DNA of 64,000 bases from Candidatus Saccharimonadota bacterium (GTDB lineage Bacteria; Patescibacteriota; Saccharimonadia; Saccharimonadales; UBA4665). The position numbers and the translations under genes are program-made. The stretch lies in assembly GCA_025928155.1 (NCBI GenBank), contig JAICKC010000002.1:24873-88872 (forward strand), written 5' to 3'. The notes under the pieces are model-generated. The model searched no databases. It was given only the letters and a program-made list of their open reading frames with translations, and had not been told where the DNA came from. The first letter of the stretch is position 1. Every line of letters begins with the position of its first letter. Positions 6,404 through 13,854 of this stretch are shown piece after piece.

Positions 6404-8326
6404 TACTAAAACGGCTTTAATGCGGCGGATACCGGCGCTCGACGACTCTTCTTTGGTAATCTTGAACTTCTTGCCATCTTCGGCCAGCTGGCCGGTGTGG
6501 TCCACATGCGGACCACCGCAAATTTCCAAGCTGACGATGTGGTCGTCCGGACCCATTTGGTACACCTTGACGGTTTCAGCATAACGCTCCCCAAATGGCC
6601 CAATGGCGCCCATATCCAGCGCCTGCTGCGTGGGGTACTCGGTGAATTTGACCGGCAGGTCTTCGGCAATCCAGCCGTTGACGAGATCTTCGGCCTGCTT
6701 GATTTCCTCGTCGGTCAGTTTGGCTTCGTGACTAAAGTCGAACCGCAAACGTTCCTCGGTAATATTACTGCCGTGCTGGCGCAACTCCAAGCCGAACAGT
6801 TGGCGCAGAGCGCTTTGCAGCAGGTGAGTCGCCGTGTGGTATTTCTTGTGCTGCAAGGTTTGGCCGCCTAGGCCGCCCTTAAACGTGCCTTTTGCCGCCG
6901 TCTGGGAGCGAGCCCTTTGCTCGCGCATACTTTTCTCAAATTGAACGTCCGCATTATCCGCGACAACAACGCCTCGCTTGAATGCTTCTTCTTTTGAGAG
7001 TTCCACAGGAAAGCCGTATGTATCGTACAGCTTAAAGATCATCTGGCCTGATAGCCTGCTTTCGAAATCGTTTTTAAAGCTGTCGCCATCACCTAAAGAG
7101 GTTGTGAGTATGATTTTCTCAAATTCCTGAAGGCCCTTGCGCAGCGTCTGGCGGAAAACTTTCTCTTCCTTTACCAGAATCTCAATAACTTTCTCGCGAT
7201 TTTCCTTAACTTCTGGATAGTCGGCTTCGTATAGGCCGACAATAACCGGCACCACCTGCTCAACAAAATTCTGCTCAATACCGAGGTCAAACGCAAACCG
7301 GATAGCCCGGCGCATCAGCCGGCGCATCACGTAGCCCTGCTCCTTGTTGCTTGGCACTACGCCGTCCACGGCTAGGAAGACCGCACCGCGCAGATGGTCG
7401 GCAATGACGCGCATACTGGTGCTATGACTGTCATATTTTTTGCCCGATACGGCTTCTAGCTTCTCTACGATTGGCCACAGAATGGTCGACTTGAAGGCAT
7501 CCGCACTATCGATAGCAGCCATGGCGATACGCTCCAGCCCGCCGCCAAAATCGATGTTTTTATTCGGCAGCGGCTCAAACCCGTTTTCCCGCCGGACATA
7601 CTGCATAAGTACATTGTTGCCGATCTCTACAAACCGGCCGCAGTCGCAGTTGGGATGGCACTTAGGCCCGTATTCGGTATTATGCTCAATGTAATCAAAT
7701 TCATAAAAGATTTCACTGGAAGGGCCGCCTGGCTCGCCAACCGGCATATCCTCGATGTTTTTGCCACGATACCACCAGTTCTTGTCAGCCGCATAGTAAA
7801 AGATACGGGCGCCAGGGTTCATGCCCTTTTGGTAGCCATCGGCTTCAGTGCCAATCTCCATTTCGCCCGCCTCAATGCCTTTGCCTGCAAACAGCTTCTT
7901 CCATATGGCACCGCTTTCGGTGTCTTTCGGTATTCCAAACGCTTCGTGACCCAAGAAAGTTGTTATGTACAATTTATGCGGATCAAGTCCGACCACATCG
8001 GTCAGGAACTCAAAAATCCACGGAAACTGCTCCGCCTTGAAATAATCGCCCAAAGACCAGTTACCCAGCATCTCAAAAAATGTAGTGTGTCGATTATCCC
8101 CAACTTCCTCAATATCCTGGGCACGGAGACAAGTCTGGCTATCCACTATGCGCTTACCTTCCGGGTGAACTTGGCCAAGCAAATACGACATAAGCTGTTG
8201 CATGCCGCTACCGGTAAATAAGGTGGTGGGGTCATTATGTAGCACCAAGGGTGCCCGCGGAATCACCTTGTGGCCACGCTCTTCAAAAAACTGCAAATAT
8301 TTGTTACGAATCTCCTGCGCCATCAT
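6401..8326 (-). CDS. alaS: alanyl-tRNA synthetase, short form without C-Ala domain
   Basis: Charges tRNA-Ala in the cytosol. Class II catalytic core at the N-terminus (motif around ALVLHNDPTTLFTGSGMQQL), tRNA-binding middle domain, then the editing domain with its zinc ligands HTATH and CGGPH. The protein ends a few residues after the editing domain at about 641 residues, compared with roughly 870 for typical AlaRS, so the DHHA1/C-Ala domain is absent. Start chosen at the tandem ATG at 8326/8323; the ORF-track GTG lies two codons upstream. A TTATAC box close to the start suggests a short or absent leader. Confidence 0.95.
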   Translation of the reverse strand: MMAQEIRNKYLQFFEERGHKVIPRAPLVLHNDPTTLFTGSGMQQLMSYLLGQVHPEGKRIVDSQTCLRAQDIEEVGDNRHTTFFEMLGNWSLGDYFKAEQFPWIFEFLTDVVGLDPHKLYITTFLGHEAFGIPKDTESGAIWKKLFAGKGIEAGEMEIGTEADGYQKGMNPGARIFYYAADKNWWYRGKNIEDMPVGEPGGPSSEIFYEFDYIEHNTEYGPKCHPNCDCGRFVEIGNNVLMQYVRRENGFEPLPNKNIDFGGGLERIAMAAIDSADAFKSTILWPIVEKLEAVSGKKYDSHSTSMRVIADHLRGAVFLAVDGVVPSNKEQGYVMRRLMRRAIRFAFDLGIEQNFVEQVVPVIVGLYEADYPEVKENREKVIEILVKEEKVFRQTLRKGLQEFEKIILTTSLGDGDSFKNDFESRLSGQMIFKLYDTYGFPVELSKEEAFKRGVVVADNADVQFEKSMREQRARSQTAAKGTFKGGLGGQTLQHKKYHTATHLLQSALRQLFGLELRQHGSNITEERLRFDFSHEAKLTDEEIKQAEDLVNGWIAEDLPVKFTEYPTQQALDMGAIGPFGERYAETVKVYQMGPDDHIVSLEICGGPHVDHTGQLAEDGKKFKITKEESSSAGIRRIKAVLV

Positions 8327-8396
8327 AAGCACCTATTGTATAACAGAGGTAGCGTAACGCCAAACATGCAACTATATAAAATGTTTTGAATGTTTT

Positions 8397-8466
8397 GCAG
8401 ATAGGCGAGGTTGGTCTTGGGTGCTTCGACTAGAAGTCGCACCACAGGCCTCGCCCGCCTATCTGC
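8397..8466. other. branched hairpin element
   Basis: GCAGATAGGCG pairs with CGCCTATCTGC; inside is GGTGC/GCACC with a GAC-TAGAA-GTC tip. It contains CTTGGGTGC, a string also found at the same place in the repeats at 920 and 2712 and in the element at 3520. It lies between alaS and a small basic gene. Confidence 0.55.
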
Positions 8467-8520
8467 TTGTTCTTAAGTTTCCCGCGCGCGTCAGTGGACC
8501 ATTGTTTGCCAGCTACTGCA

Positions 8521-8583
8521 GTTTGCTAGTTTGCCGACTATGCGCCGTCCCGCTTAGGGCGCGGTACCTAGGCACTAGCAAAC
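8521..8583. other. second branched hairpin element
   Basis: GTTTGCTAGT pairs with ACTAGCAAAC over 63 nt, enclosing GCGCC/GGCGC. It lies 55 nt from the element at 8397, giving a tandem pair between 8466 and the gene ending at 8693. Confidence 0.5.
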
Positions 8584-8692
8584 AGGCCGGCACTCGCCGA
8601 TAACATCATCGTACACCGCCTTTACGTTGGCCCTGGTAGCCTGATAGCGACCAGACTTCTCAGCCGTTTACGGATCCTAGACCCGTCCAGGC

Positions 8693-8857
8693 CTACCTGC
8701 CTCCTCGTAGTGTCCGCAGCCAGGACAGTTTGCTTTGCGCTTCCTTCGCTTGGGGCGACCTCTCGCCTTGCCGCGTTTTTGCCACACGCAAAGCCTGTCT
8801 GGCCTTCCGAATATCTTTCTTCGAAGGACGAGTAGCCTTACTAGAGCGCTTAGCCAT
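8693..8857 (-). CDS. small basic SPQA-motif protein, 54 aa
   Basis: Not in the ORF track; the listed 88-aa ORF is another frame. ATG at 8857 follows GAGGAGGTGAGAAC and lies downstream of a consensus promoter (8915-8943). It contains TRQGERSPQAKEAQSKL, matching the family at 3646 and 3861. Function unknown. Confidence 0.7.
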   Translation of the reverse strand: MAKRSSKATRPSKKDIRKARQALRVAKTRQGERSPQAKEAQSKLSWLRTLRGGR

Positions 8858-8914
8858 GTTCTCACCTCCTCGAAACTGGTCGTGGGGTGCGCGGTTTTAC
8901 CTAAGAACTGTACT

Positions 8915-8943
8915 GTTATAAGCCAAGTGCACCTGCTCGTCAA
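8915..8943 (-). promoter_or_regulatory. consensus sigma-70-type promoter
   Basis: On the minus strand TTGACG, 17 nt, TATAAC, giving a leader of about 50 nt before the 54-aa SPQA gene. Confidence 0.75.
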
Positions 8944-8972
8944 GGCAAATTGGCTAGTTATAAAAAGGGATT

Positions 8973-9080
8973 GGATGAGCGGGCGGGGTCTGGAGTAGAT
9001 TCAGCCAAAAGGCCAATCGCGACCCCGCCCGCTCATCCTGCTGGAATTGAATAGCTCCAACTGCTACGTTCTTGGGGCCC
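8973..9080 (-). other. structured element, second copy of GGATGAG stem with conserved tail
   Basis: Perfect 18-bp stem GGATGAGCGGGCGGGGTC with its complement at 9021-9038, followed on the minus strand by AATCCCTTTTTATAA, so it can terminate the minus-strand transcript of the 69-aa gene. The tail at 9050-9080 repeats TAGCTCCAACTGCTA and GTTCTT-GGGC from 3598-3626 with about three mismatches. Confidence 0.7.
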
Positions 9081-9086
9081 ACGGAG

Positions 9087-9296
9087 CTACCTGTGCCGCC
9101 CTCTGGCTTCCCGCTGTCTCCCGTACTGCCTGACGAGGGCGTCCACTTTGGCGTTTCTACTCTGTGTCCGCTCCGAGCGTACGACGCCACGTTTACGATC
9201 GGCTCGCTCCGAGCTGATAGCCCCGAGGATCGCCCAGCTAACCTTGGCCTGTGTTACCTTCTTCTCTTTCGACTTTCCTTTGGGCCTCTTTCCCAT
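9087..9296 (-). CDS. small basic protein, 69 aa, unknown
   Basis: ATG at 9296 (MGKRPKGKSKEKK) is eight nt after GGAAGGGAG; the ORF-track start is upstream. A central segment VSWAILGAISSERAD is moderately hydrophobic; the rest is strongly basic. It ends seven nt before the conserved tail of the 8973-9080 element. The genomic position relative to that element is the same as for the 57-aa gene at 3646. Confidence 0.6.
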   Translation of the reverse strand: MGKRPKGKSKEKKVTQAKVSWAILGAISSERADRKRGVVRSERTQSRNAKVDALVRQYGRQREARGRHR

Positions 9297-9560
9297 GCGC
9301 ATACTCCCTTCCGAGATTGATTCTGCGTACGATGGGTGGGGCATCTATGGCTGTCGGTACTTACCGCATAAAGCCATACGGTGGATAGTGAGAGGTGCGA
9401 AGTGCTTGCGGTTCTATATAACGTTCGCCCCAGAACTGTTTTTAGTTATAGCCAACCATGCGCATCCTTGCAATGGTGTTGTCGGTATTGAGATACTACG
9501 CTTGGCAGGTTAGGGCTTATCAGGAAACCACACAAAGCTCATTCACAAGAGGAGGCAGTC

Positions 9561-9788
9561 ATGGCAGGTTCCTGCGCGTGGCACACCAACACGGACTTTA
9601 AGCGCGTCCTCCCTCTTTTTGGAGGGATCCGGTGCAAGGGGTGCGGCGGGCGCTTTGCTCCTCGCAAGCCAAAGGCATCACCACCCAAGCATGCCAGAAG
9701 CCGAAGGGGCGCCAAGGAGTTAGTCGCAACGGATCCACTTCTAGAAAGGAAGGATAATGGCAAAATCACCGCTTTGCAGCTGGCATAA
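9561..9788 (+). CDS. CxxH-CxxC zinc-ribbon-like small protein, 75 aa
   Basis: ATG follows AAGAGGAGGCAGTC. Starts MAGSCAWHTNTDFKR and continues RCKGCGGRFAPRKPK: a CxxH pair, 16 residues, then CxxC, as in the paralogues at 2318 and 9757. The basic C-terminal tail runs past the start of the next gene (32-nt overlap). The 260 nt upstream (9297-9560) hold only possible -10 boxes (TTATAT, GTTATAG). Function unknown. Confidence 0.65.
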   Translation: MAGSCAWHTNTDFKRVLPLFGGIRCKGCGGRFAPRKPKASPPKHARSRRGAKELVATDPLLERKDNGKITALQLA

Positions 9789-9915
9789 CAGCCCGCAGGT
9801 GAAGCGTTCCGTCCTTAGAGGGACGCCATGCCCAGGGTGCGGAAAGAAATTCATCGTCCGCAGAGATAAGCTGGGAGGAGAGGCGACCATACCCATCAAA
9901 CGAAAGCGCAAGTAA
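9757..9915 (+). CDS. CxxH-CxxC zinc-ribbon-like small protein, 52 aa
   Basis: Not in the ORF track. ATG follows AGAAAGGAAGGATA. Starts MAKSPLCSWHNSPQVKR and continues PCPGCGKKFIVRR, then a basic tail ending IKRKRK. Paralogue of the overlapping upstream gene and of the gene at 2318; CxxH to CxxC spacing is 14 residues. A TCCCTCC/GGAGGGA hairpin lies about 25 nt after the stop. Confidence 0.7.
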   Translation: MAKSPLCSWHNSPQVKRSVLRGTPCPGCGKKFIVRRDKLGGEATIPIKRKRK

Positions 9916-10099
9916 TATCTTGGTATTCAGTCCCTCCCCAGGAGGGATACGAGCCTGCCGGACATGCACAAGTGAACGTATTAGCTTAATATGTAGCGCA
10001 TGCGTGTCAACGTGGTGAGGTGCTGTTGGCGTATTGTCATGGTGCCATTTACGGCAAACAAAACCAGACAAAACGCCGACAGCCCTCCCTATACACTTA

Positions 10100-11023
10100 C
10101 TAGCCCTTTGGGCTGGCGGCCGCGATGGTCTTCCAGGCAGCGTCCGAGAGTATCTCGATAGTTTTTATGCCGTGTGTCTCTGACTTGTTGCCATTAGTTA
10201 ATACCGCGATAGTGTAATTCGCGTCACCACCATTCACATATCCAACACTGTTCACCACCCAGCCATTGCCATTGGTTTCCCCTGGGTCGAGCCAGCCGTT
10301 TTTGAGCCGCACAGTCACGCCGCTCGGCACACCGCCACTCACGCCCCAGTGCTGGTCAGGGTTGACATGGTCAAGCAGGTTATTGGCCACAGCAACCGAT
10401 GTAGCCGATAGCAGCTTAGGGTACGCCACCTGCCCGATAACATTCACCTGGTCGGCCGCGGTCGTGGTGGACCAACCCCAATGTTCCGTACTACCGTGGC
10501 TGCCTGTAGTGCCGATTTGCTGAAAAAAACTATTGACTGCCTTGCTGCCGCCAATGGTCGTCCACAGAGAACTCGCCGCATCGTTATCGCTGTTTTCAAT
10601 CATGGGCGTCGCCTCGGCAAGTTGACTCGTCGTCAGGCCGGATATGTTGCTCTTCTGGTTCTGCCACAACATCGTTTCCAGGATAGACAGCTTAATGACG
10701 CTGGCTGTCATGAATCCCGTGCCGGGTGGCGTGTTTGTATAATAGGCCGTGGCTCCAGTTGCACTGTCGTACACCGCCACATCCACATTGCCGTCAGGCG
10801 GGGCTGCTACGAGCGCCTGCTGCCAAGACGTTTCCAACTGGCCTTTGAGCACTGCAGCCTTTTGAGCTTTGACGGCTGCTTCGGCCTGCTGTTTAGCCAC
10901 CGCCGCCTTGTGCGCCCGCCGCACTGCAATAGTATGTACCGAATGATACCCCACGTAATATCCGCCCAGCACTACCACGCACACGAGTATCAGAACCTTT
11001 TTAGAAAATCCAAATTGACCCAT
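10100..11023 (-). CDS. class A beta-lactamase-fold serine hydrolase, membrane anchored, 307 aa
   Basis: An N-terminal transmembrane anchor at residues about 9-28 and an Ala/Lys/Gln-rich helix precede a Beta-lactamase2 (PF13354) domain. All three active-site motifs are visible: SxxK in ASVIKLSIL, SDN in ENSDNDAA and a KTG-equivalent KNGW. It is therefore probably extracytoplasmic and active on beta-lactams or peptidoglycan peptides; it may be a beta-lactamase relative rather than a resistance enzyme. It is transcribed alone, convergent with the small zinc-ribbon genes. Confidence 0.85.
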   Translation of the reverse strand: MGQFGFSKKVLILVCVVVLGGYYVGYHSVHTIAVRRAHKAAVAKQQAEAAVKAQKAAVLKGQLETSWQQALVAAPPDGNVDVAVYDSATGATAYYTNTPPGTGFMTASVIKLSILETMLWQNQKSNISGLTTSQLAEATPMIENSDNDAASSLWTTIGGSKAVNSFFQQIGTTGSHGSTEHWGWSTTTAADQVNVIGQVAYPKLLSATSVAVANNLLDHVNPDQHWGVSGGVPSGVTVRLKNGWLDPGETNGNGWVVNSVGYVNGGDANYTIAVLTNGNKSETHGIKTIEILSDAAWKTIAAASPKG

Positions 11024-11177
11024 AGGGTTTCCAAACCGTTTATCTTTAGTTCACATGATACCACTTAAAGCGCGGCACTACCTGCAGATCTGTCCTATCA
11101 CCCCTCAGAGTGGCAATTTTTACATACTTTTTTAGCCTTTTTTACTAGCATGGAGGTACGGAGAAAGGAGGCACGAT

Positions 11178-11684
11178 ATGGCACAAGGTTTATCTCCCTC
11201 GGTCCCCCAGTTTTCTCCGCCGGCTGCAGAGCAGGGTACTCGTACGATGACCCCGCAGGAGTCGAGGCAGGAGCTGTGGCAGGCTATCCGGGGATCTAAC
11301 CAGGTTCTTGCGCGGGCACAGACGGTGCTGGCGCTTTTTCCCGACACTATGATTATCGACCGGGCCAAAGTCACCGTTACTAAGCGGCAATTCTTCCGTA
11401 CTGCCGACGTGATGAGCGTGCGCATAGAAGACATCCTAAACGCCACTTGCACGGTTGGGCCGTTCTTTGGCACCGTTACCCTTGTGAGCAGGGTCATGAA
11501 TGATGACCAAATCACGACCATTGGCCGGTTCTGGCGTGCCGACGCCAAGCGTTTGAAGCGTGTACTGCAGGGGTACATCATAGCCTTGCAGCGGGGCATC
11601 GACTGCAGCAGCCTGGAGACCCGGGAGCTGGCGGGCATGCTGGAAAAGCTCGGAGCCGACAATCATCCCCACTACGTAGATTAA
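11178..11684 (+). CDS. hypothetical protein, 168 aa, possible PH-like fold
   Basis: ATG follows AAAGGAGGCACGAT. A disordered N-terminus of about 30 residues is followed by an alternating-strand region (MIIDRAKVTVTKRQFF, ATCTVGPFFGTVTLVSRV, DDQITTIGRF) and a helical C-terminus. The strand pattern resembles bacterial PH-like domains, but that is a weak reading. No catalytic motif is seen. It is followed 20 nt later by a small coiled protein, likely in one transcript ending at the terminator at 11887. Confidence 0.6.
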   Translation: MAQGLSPSVPQFSPPAAEQGTRTMTPQESRQELWQAIRGSNQVLARAQTVLALFPDTMIIDRAKVTVTKRQFFRTADVMSVRIEDILNATCTVGPFFGTVTLVSRVMNDDQITTIGRFWRADAKRLKRVLQGYIIALQRGIDCSSLETRELAGMLEKLGADNHPHYVD

Positions 11685-11704
11685 CTAATCGAAAGGAGCC
11701 CTTT

Positions 11705-11863
11705 ATGGCTACACTACCAGAAGCTGCCGATAACCTCGGCCAAGAAATCAAGCTGAAACGCGATGCTGTCAAAGCTAGCGAGGCTGCTGCCGCCAAGGCG
11801 GCCGACGAAAAGCTGAAAGCTCAGCAAGACCACGAAAAGAACAAAAAACAGGGTATGATTTAA
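11705..11863 (+). CDS. small Ala/Lys-rich helical protein, 52 aa
   Basis: Not in the ORF track. ATG follows GAAAGGAGCCCTTT. Reads MATLPEAADNLGQEIKLKRD, then a continuous Ala/Lys/Glu helix ending NKKQGMI. Probably an amphipathic or coiled-coil helix. Function unknown. It directly precedes a strong terminator. Confidence 0.6.
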   Translation: MATLPEAADNLGQEIKLKRDAVKASEAAAAKAADEKLKAQQDHEKNKKQGMI

Positions 11864-11886
11864 GCGATCTTACTTAAAATAATCTA

Positions 11887-11916
11887 AAAAGAGCTCCGGC
11901 CAGACGGAGCTCTTTT
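11887..11916. terminator. rho-independent terminator
   Basis: AAAAGAGCTCCG, 6-nt loop, CGGAGCTCTTTT; works on both strands between the convergent 11705 and 11938 genes. Confidence 0.9.
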
Positions 11917-11937
11917 ATTTCCCTGTTCAGACGGTGC

Positions 11938-12081
11938 TTAGAGCGAAAACGCGCGGCGGCCACTGCGGTAGAACCGCGCCTTGTTCTGCCATTTCTGCTC
12001 AAAGCCGGTCAACACCCCTCGAAGCTCTTCGTGACTACGGGGAGTTATGTTGAGTTTTTCTTGTGTGTCTCTGTCCATCAT
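11938..12081 (-). CDS. small protein, 47 aa, unknown
   Basis: Not in the ORF track. Tandem ATG (MMDRDTQEKLN) after GGGAGGATACGCCG. Charged, helical, ending RSGRRAFSL. No family recognised. The clear ribosome site and adjoining terminator support a real gene. Confidence 0.5.
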   Translation of the reverse strand: MMDRDTQEKLNITPRSHEELRGVLTGFEQKWQNKARFYRSGRRAFSL

Positions 12082-12168
12082 CGGCGTATCCTCCCTTTAC
12101 ACTTACCATTCTAGGCGGGATACCGTGAAACTGCTGTAAAAAAGCTAACGCCTAAACCGTGAGTTTAA

Positions 12169-12378
12169 TCACTCTGTACCATCGAGTTCGTCGCCTGGAA
12201 CTTCGTTGCTAAGTCGATCGCTGTCTTCATCGTTGTCACTCTGGGCACGCAGGTCCCTTAGGAGTTCGCGTGCCTCTTCGGGCGAAAGTTCGCCAGGCTT
12301 ATAGCCGTTGCGCAGCAGCAAATCCTTGTCTTCGTTGCTTAAGGGATTGTAGGTAAAGTTTTGGTCAGTCGGGTCCAT
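12169..12378 (-). CDS. small acidic protein, 69 aa, unknown
   Basis: ATG follows AAAGGAGCTGCCCC. Strongly acidic (many Asp/Glu, DNDEDSD), in contrast to the basic proteins in the first block. Contains NEDKDLLLRNGYKPGELSPEEARELL, which looks like a short helix-turn-helix-like pair of helices. Function unknown. Confidence 0.6.
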   Translation of the reverse strand: MDPTDQNFTYNPLSNEDKDLLLRNGYKPGELSPEEARELLRDLRAQSDNDEDSDRLSNEVPGDELDGTE

Positions 12379-12411
12379 GGGGCAGCTCCTTTGTTACTAC
12401 CCCAGTATACC

Positions 12412-12666
12412 TTATCGACTGCCGCCTTTGCGGCCAGCAGTACGCGCCCGCTCAAGGTCGTTTTTAAAGTTACCGGGGCTTACACTGCCGCCTTTGCGGC
12501 CAGCATGAGCCGCTCGTGACGGGTCGTTCTTGAAGTTGCCGGAGCTTACCATGCCGCCTTTGCGGCCAGCACGCGCATGTCCCTCCGGATCGCCGTGCCA
12601 GCCCTTGCCGGTGCTTTTTTCCGCAGGCTTTATTACCCGTTCTGCAATCGTTGCTTGTTTTGCCAT
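12412..12666 (-). CDS. KGG-motif stress protein, 84 aa
   Basis: Start set at ATG 12666 (MAKQATIAERV); the ORF-track extension is upstream sequence. Three tandem GRKGG repeats, two within the spacer unit HAGRKGGSVSPGNFKND, match the KGG/GsiB-type hydrophilic stress repeat (PF10685). Such proteins are desiccation- or starvation-associated and intrinsically disordered. A similar protein is at 63035-63226. Confidence 0.8.
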   Translation of the reverse strand: MAKQATIAERVIKPAEKSTGKGWHGDPEGHARAGRKGGMVSSGNFKNDPSRAAHAGRKGGSVSPGNFKNDLERARTAGRKGGSR

Positions 12667-12746
12667 AATGGTTATGGTACGGCGTTGGCTATTGATGATG
12701 CTATGAGAAATTTTACTAACCCTCTTTTGAGTATAATCGAAAATGC

Positions 12747-12775
12747 TTGTCATTTTTATATTAAAGTGATATAAT
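12747..12775 (+). promoter_or_regulatory. consensus promoter of the 119-aa gene
   Basis: TTGTCA, 17 nt, TATAAT. It predicts a transcript start near 12782 and a leader of about 165 nt. Confidence 0.85.
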
Positions 12776-12781
12776 ATGCAT

Positions 12782-12946
12782 ATCTGATGAGCTCTGCTTG
12801 TCAGGGCGAGATCATCTGATCTCTTTGACAAGAGAAAGCATGGAGTAGACGCAAGGTTTTGTTAGCGTCAGGTTGGATTAGTTCGCTCGAATTTCGAGCG
12901 CGGTAATCCAAGCTGACAAGTCACGAAACCCGAAAGGATTCACGCA
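12782..12946 (+). promoter_or_regulatory. structured 5' leader
   Basis: It contains TTGGATTA/TAATCCAA closing on a perfect CGCTCGA/TTCGAGCG hairpin, with CTTGTCAG/CTGACAAG bracketing the leader. It includes TTGACAAGAGAA, also found in the leader at 22663-22883. Just before the ATG is CGAAAGGATTCACGC. Known riboswitch classes are not recognised. Confidence 0.5.
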
Positions 12947-13306
12947 ATGCCCACGCTTAAGCTCCTCACCAACCACGGAAAGCACACTGTCCTGGAGCAG
13001 GAAGTAGACGACTCCACGTGGTTGGCCCTCGAGACGACCCTCCCGAGCCTGAACGAGTACACACTGCTCATCAACGGCGGGGCCGTCGCCATCACCCAGT
13101 GGTGGTTCACCGAGAGGGGCACCTTCTACTGGAACATCGTCCCTGCCGACGGACCTACCGCCGCGAAGGTTACCCACTACCTCCGGAGCATCGGCATCGA
13201 CCCTACCCCCGGCGCTGACGTCGTAGGGAAGCCATTCGCCATCATCGGTGAGGCTGAGCTGACCGTCCAGGCCCTTCAGGACCTGATGCGCCGTAGCTCT
13301 AGCTAG
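12947..13306 (+). CDS. hypothetical protein, 119 aa
   Basis: Mixed alpha/beta sequence without signal peptide or membrane segment: LLINGGAVAITQWWFTERGTFYWNIV suggests a beta sheet, followed by a helical region and GADVVGKPFAIIG. No family recognised. A GC-rich coding style, a strong promoter, a long leader and a 3' hairpin make it a self-contained, probably well-expressed unit. ORF frames at 12878 and 13018 are shadows. Confidence 0.6.
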   Translation: MPTLKLLTNHGKHTVLEQEVDDSTWLALETTLPSLNEYTLLINGGAVAITQWWFTERGTFYWNIVPADGPTAAKVTHYLRSIGIDPTPGADVVGKPFAIIGEAELTVQALQDLMRRSSS

Positions 13307-13331
13307 CTGTAGCACCGTACCTAGCATTCGC

Positions 13332-13388
13332 CGGCTCCGCAGCCACTCTGTCGTGTTCGCACCCGCGGACCCAGAGTGGCTGCAGCCG
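13332..13388 (+). terminator. 12-bp stem hairpin after the 119-aa gene
   Basis: GCAGCCACTCTG pairs with CAGAGTGGCTGC, flanked by CGGCT/AGCCG, with a 21-nt loop. No T tract follows, so an RNA end-stabiliser or attenuator is as likely as a classical terminator. Confidence 0.5.
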
Positions 13389-13808
13389 CGCTACATTCTG
13401 CCGACTTCACCTGTCCGCCCTCCTTTCCCGCGCCACCCTACTTTCTCTTGTCACTTTTCCATAAGGTTTTACACGAGTTGATTTGCTAGCTTCGACTGAT
13501 GTAAAATTTTATACCCGATCTATTCCAGGCTTGGTGGGCACTAATGCCTCAAAGGCTTACGGCTCGCCGGCTTCGTACTCCGCCCTCACGGCAGACAGTC
13601 CAGCAACAATCTCTTTGAGCGTACCTCCAGAGAGCACACTTGCACCTCGTTGGACCTCCGTGGTAGGGTCGAGCTCAGATCGGTGACGATACACTCCTCT
13701 GAGCCATCCTCAAACTGCGTATACTCGTACGCTGTACCGCTACCCTACTACACCGAATATCGTCTGAGGCTAGTACGGGGCGTGTATTTGTAAACGCTTC
13801 TTCCTGTG
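13389..13808. other. gene-poor gap with protein-like remnants
   Basis: No complete gene is supported. The plus ORF at 13483 lacks a ribosome site. On the minus strand two short frames look protein-like (for example a GGTLKEIVAGLSAVRAEYEAG segment) but neither has a proper start, so decayed coding sequence is possible. Confidence 0.35.
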
Positions 13809-13842
13809 TTGACACAAATTAGTTTAGCAACTATACTAATTT
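13809..13842 (+). promoter_or_regulatory. marR promoter with overlapping palindromic operator
   Basis: TTGACA, 17 nt, TATACT: a perfect-spacing promoter. An imperfect palindrome spans 13816-13842 with half sites AAATTAGT and ACTAATTT and covers spacer and -10. The ATG is 17 nt after the -10, so the leader is about 10 nt and lacks a ribosome site. It is a likely autoregulatory MarR site controlling marR and the efflux pump. Confidence 0.8.
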
Positions 13843-13854
13843 GCATATACTGGC

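Noticed and set aside
8677-8943. 88-aa minus ORF over the SPQA gene
   Set aside because: It begins inside the promoter; the alternative frame with GAGGAGGTGAGAAC and the family motif is clearly the gene.
12782-12946. Known metabolite riboswitch in the leader
   Set aside because: None of the common riboswitch core motifs could be recognised by eye.
13483-13686. 67-aa plus-strand ORF as a gene
   Set aside because: No ribosome site and low-complexity composition; the minus strand of the same stretch looks more protein-like but also lacks a start.
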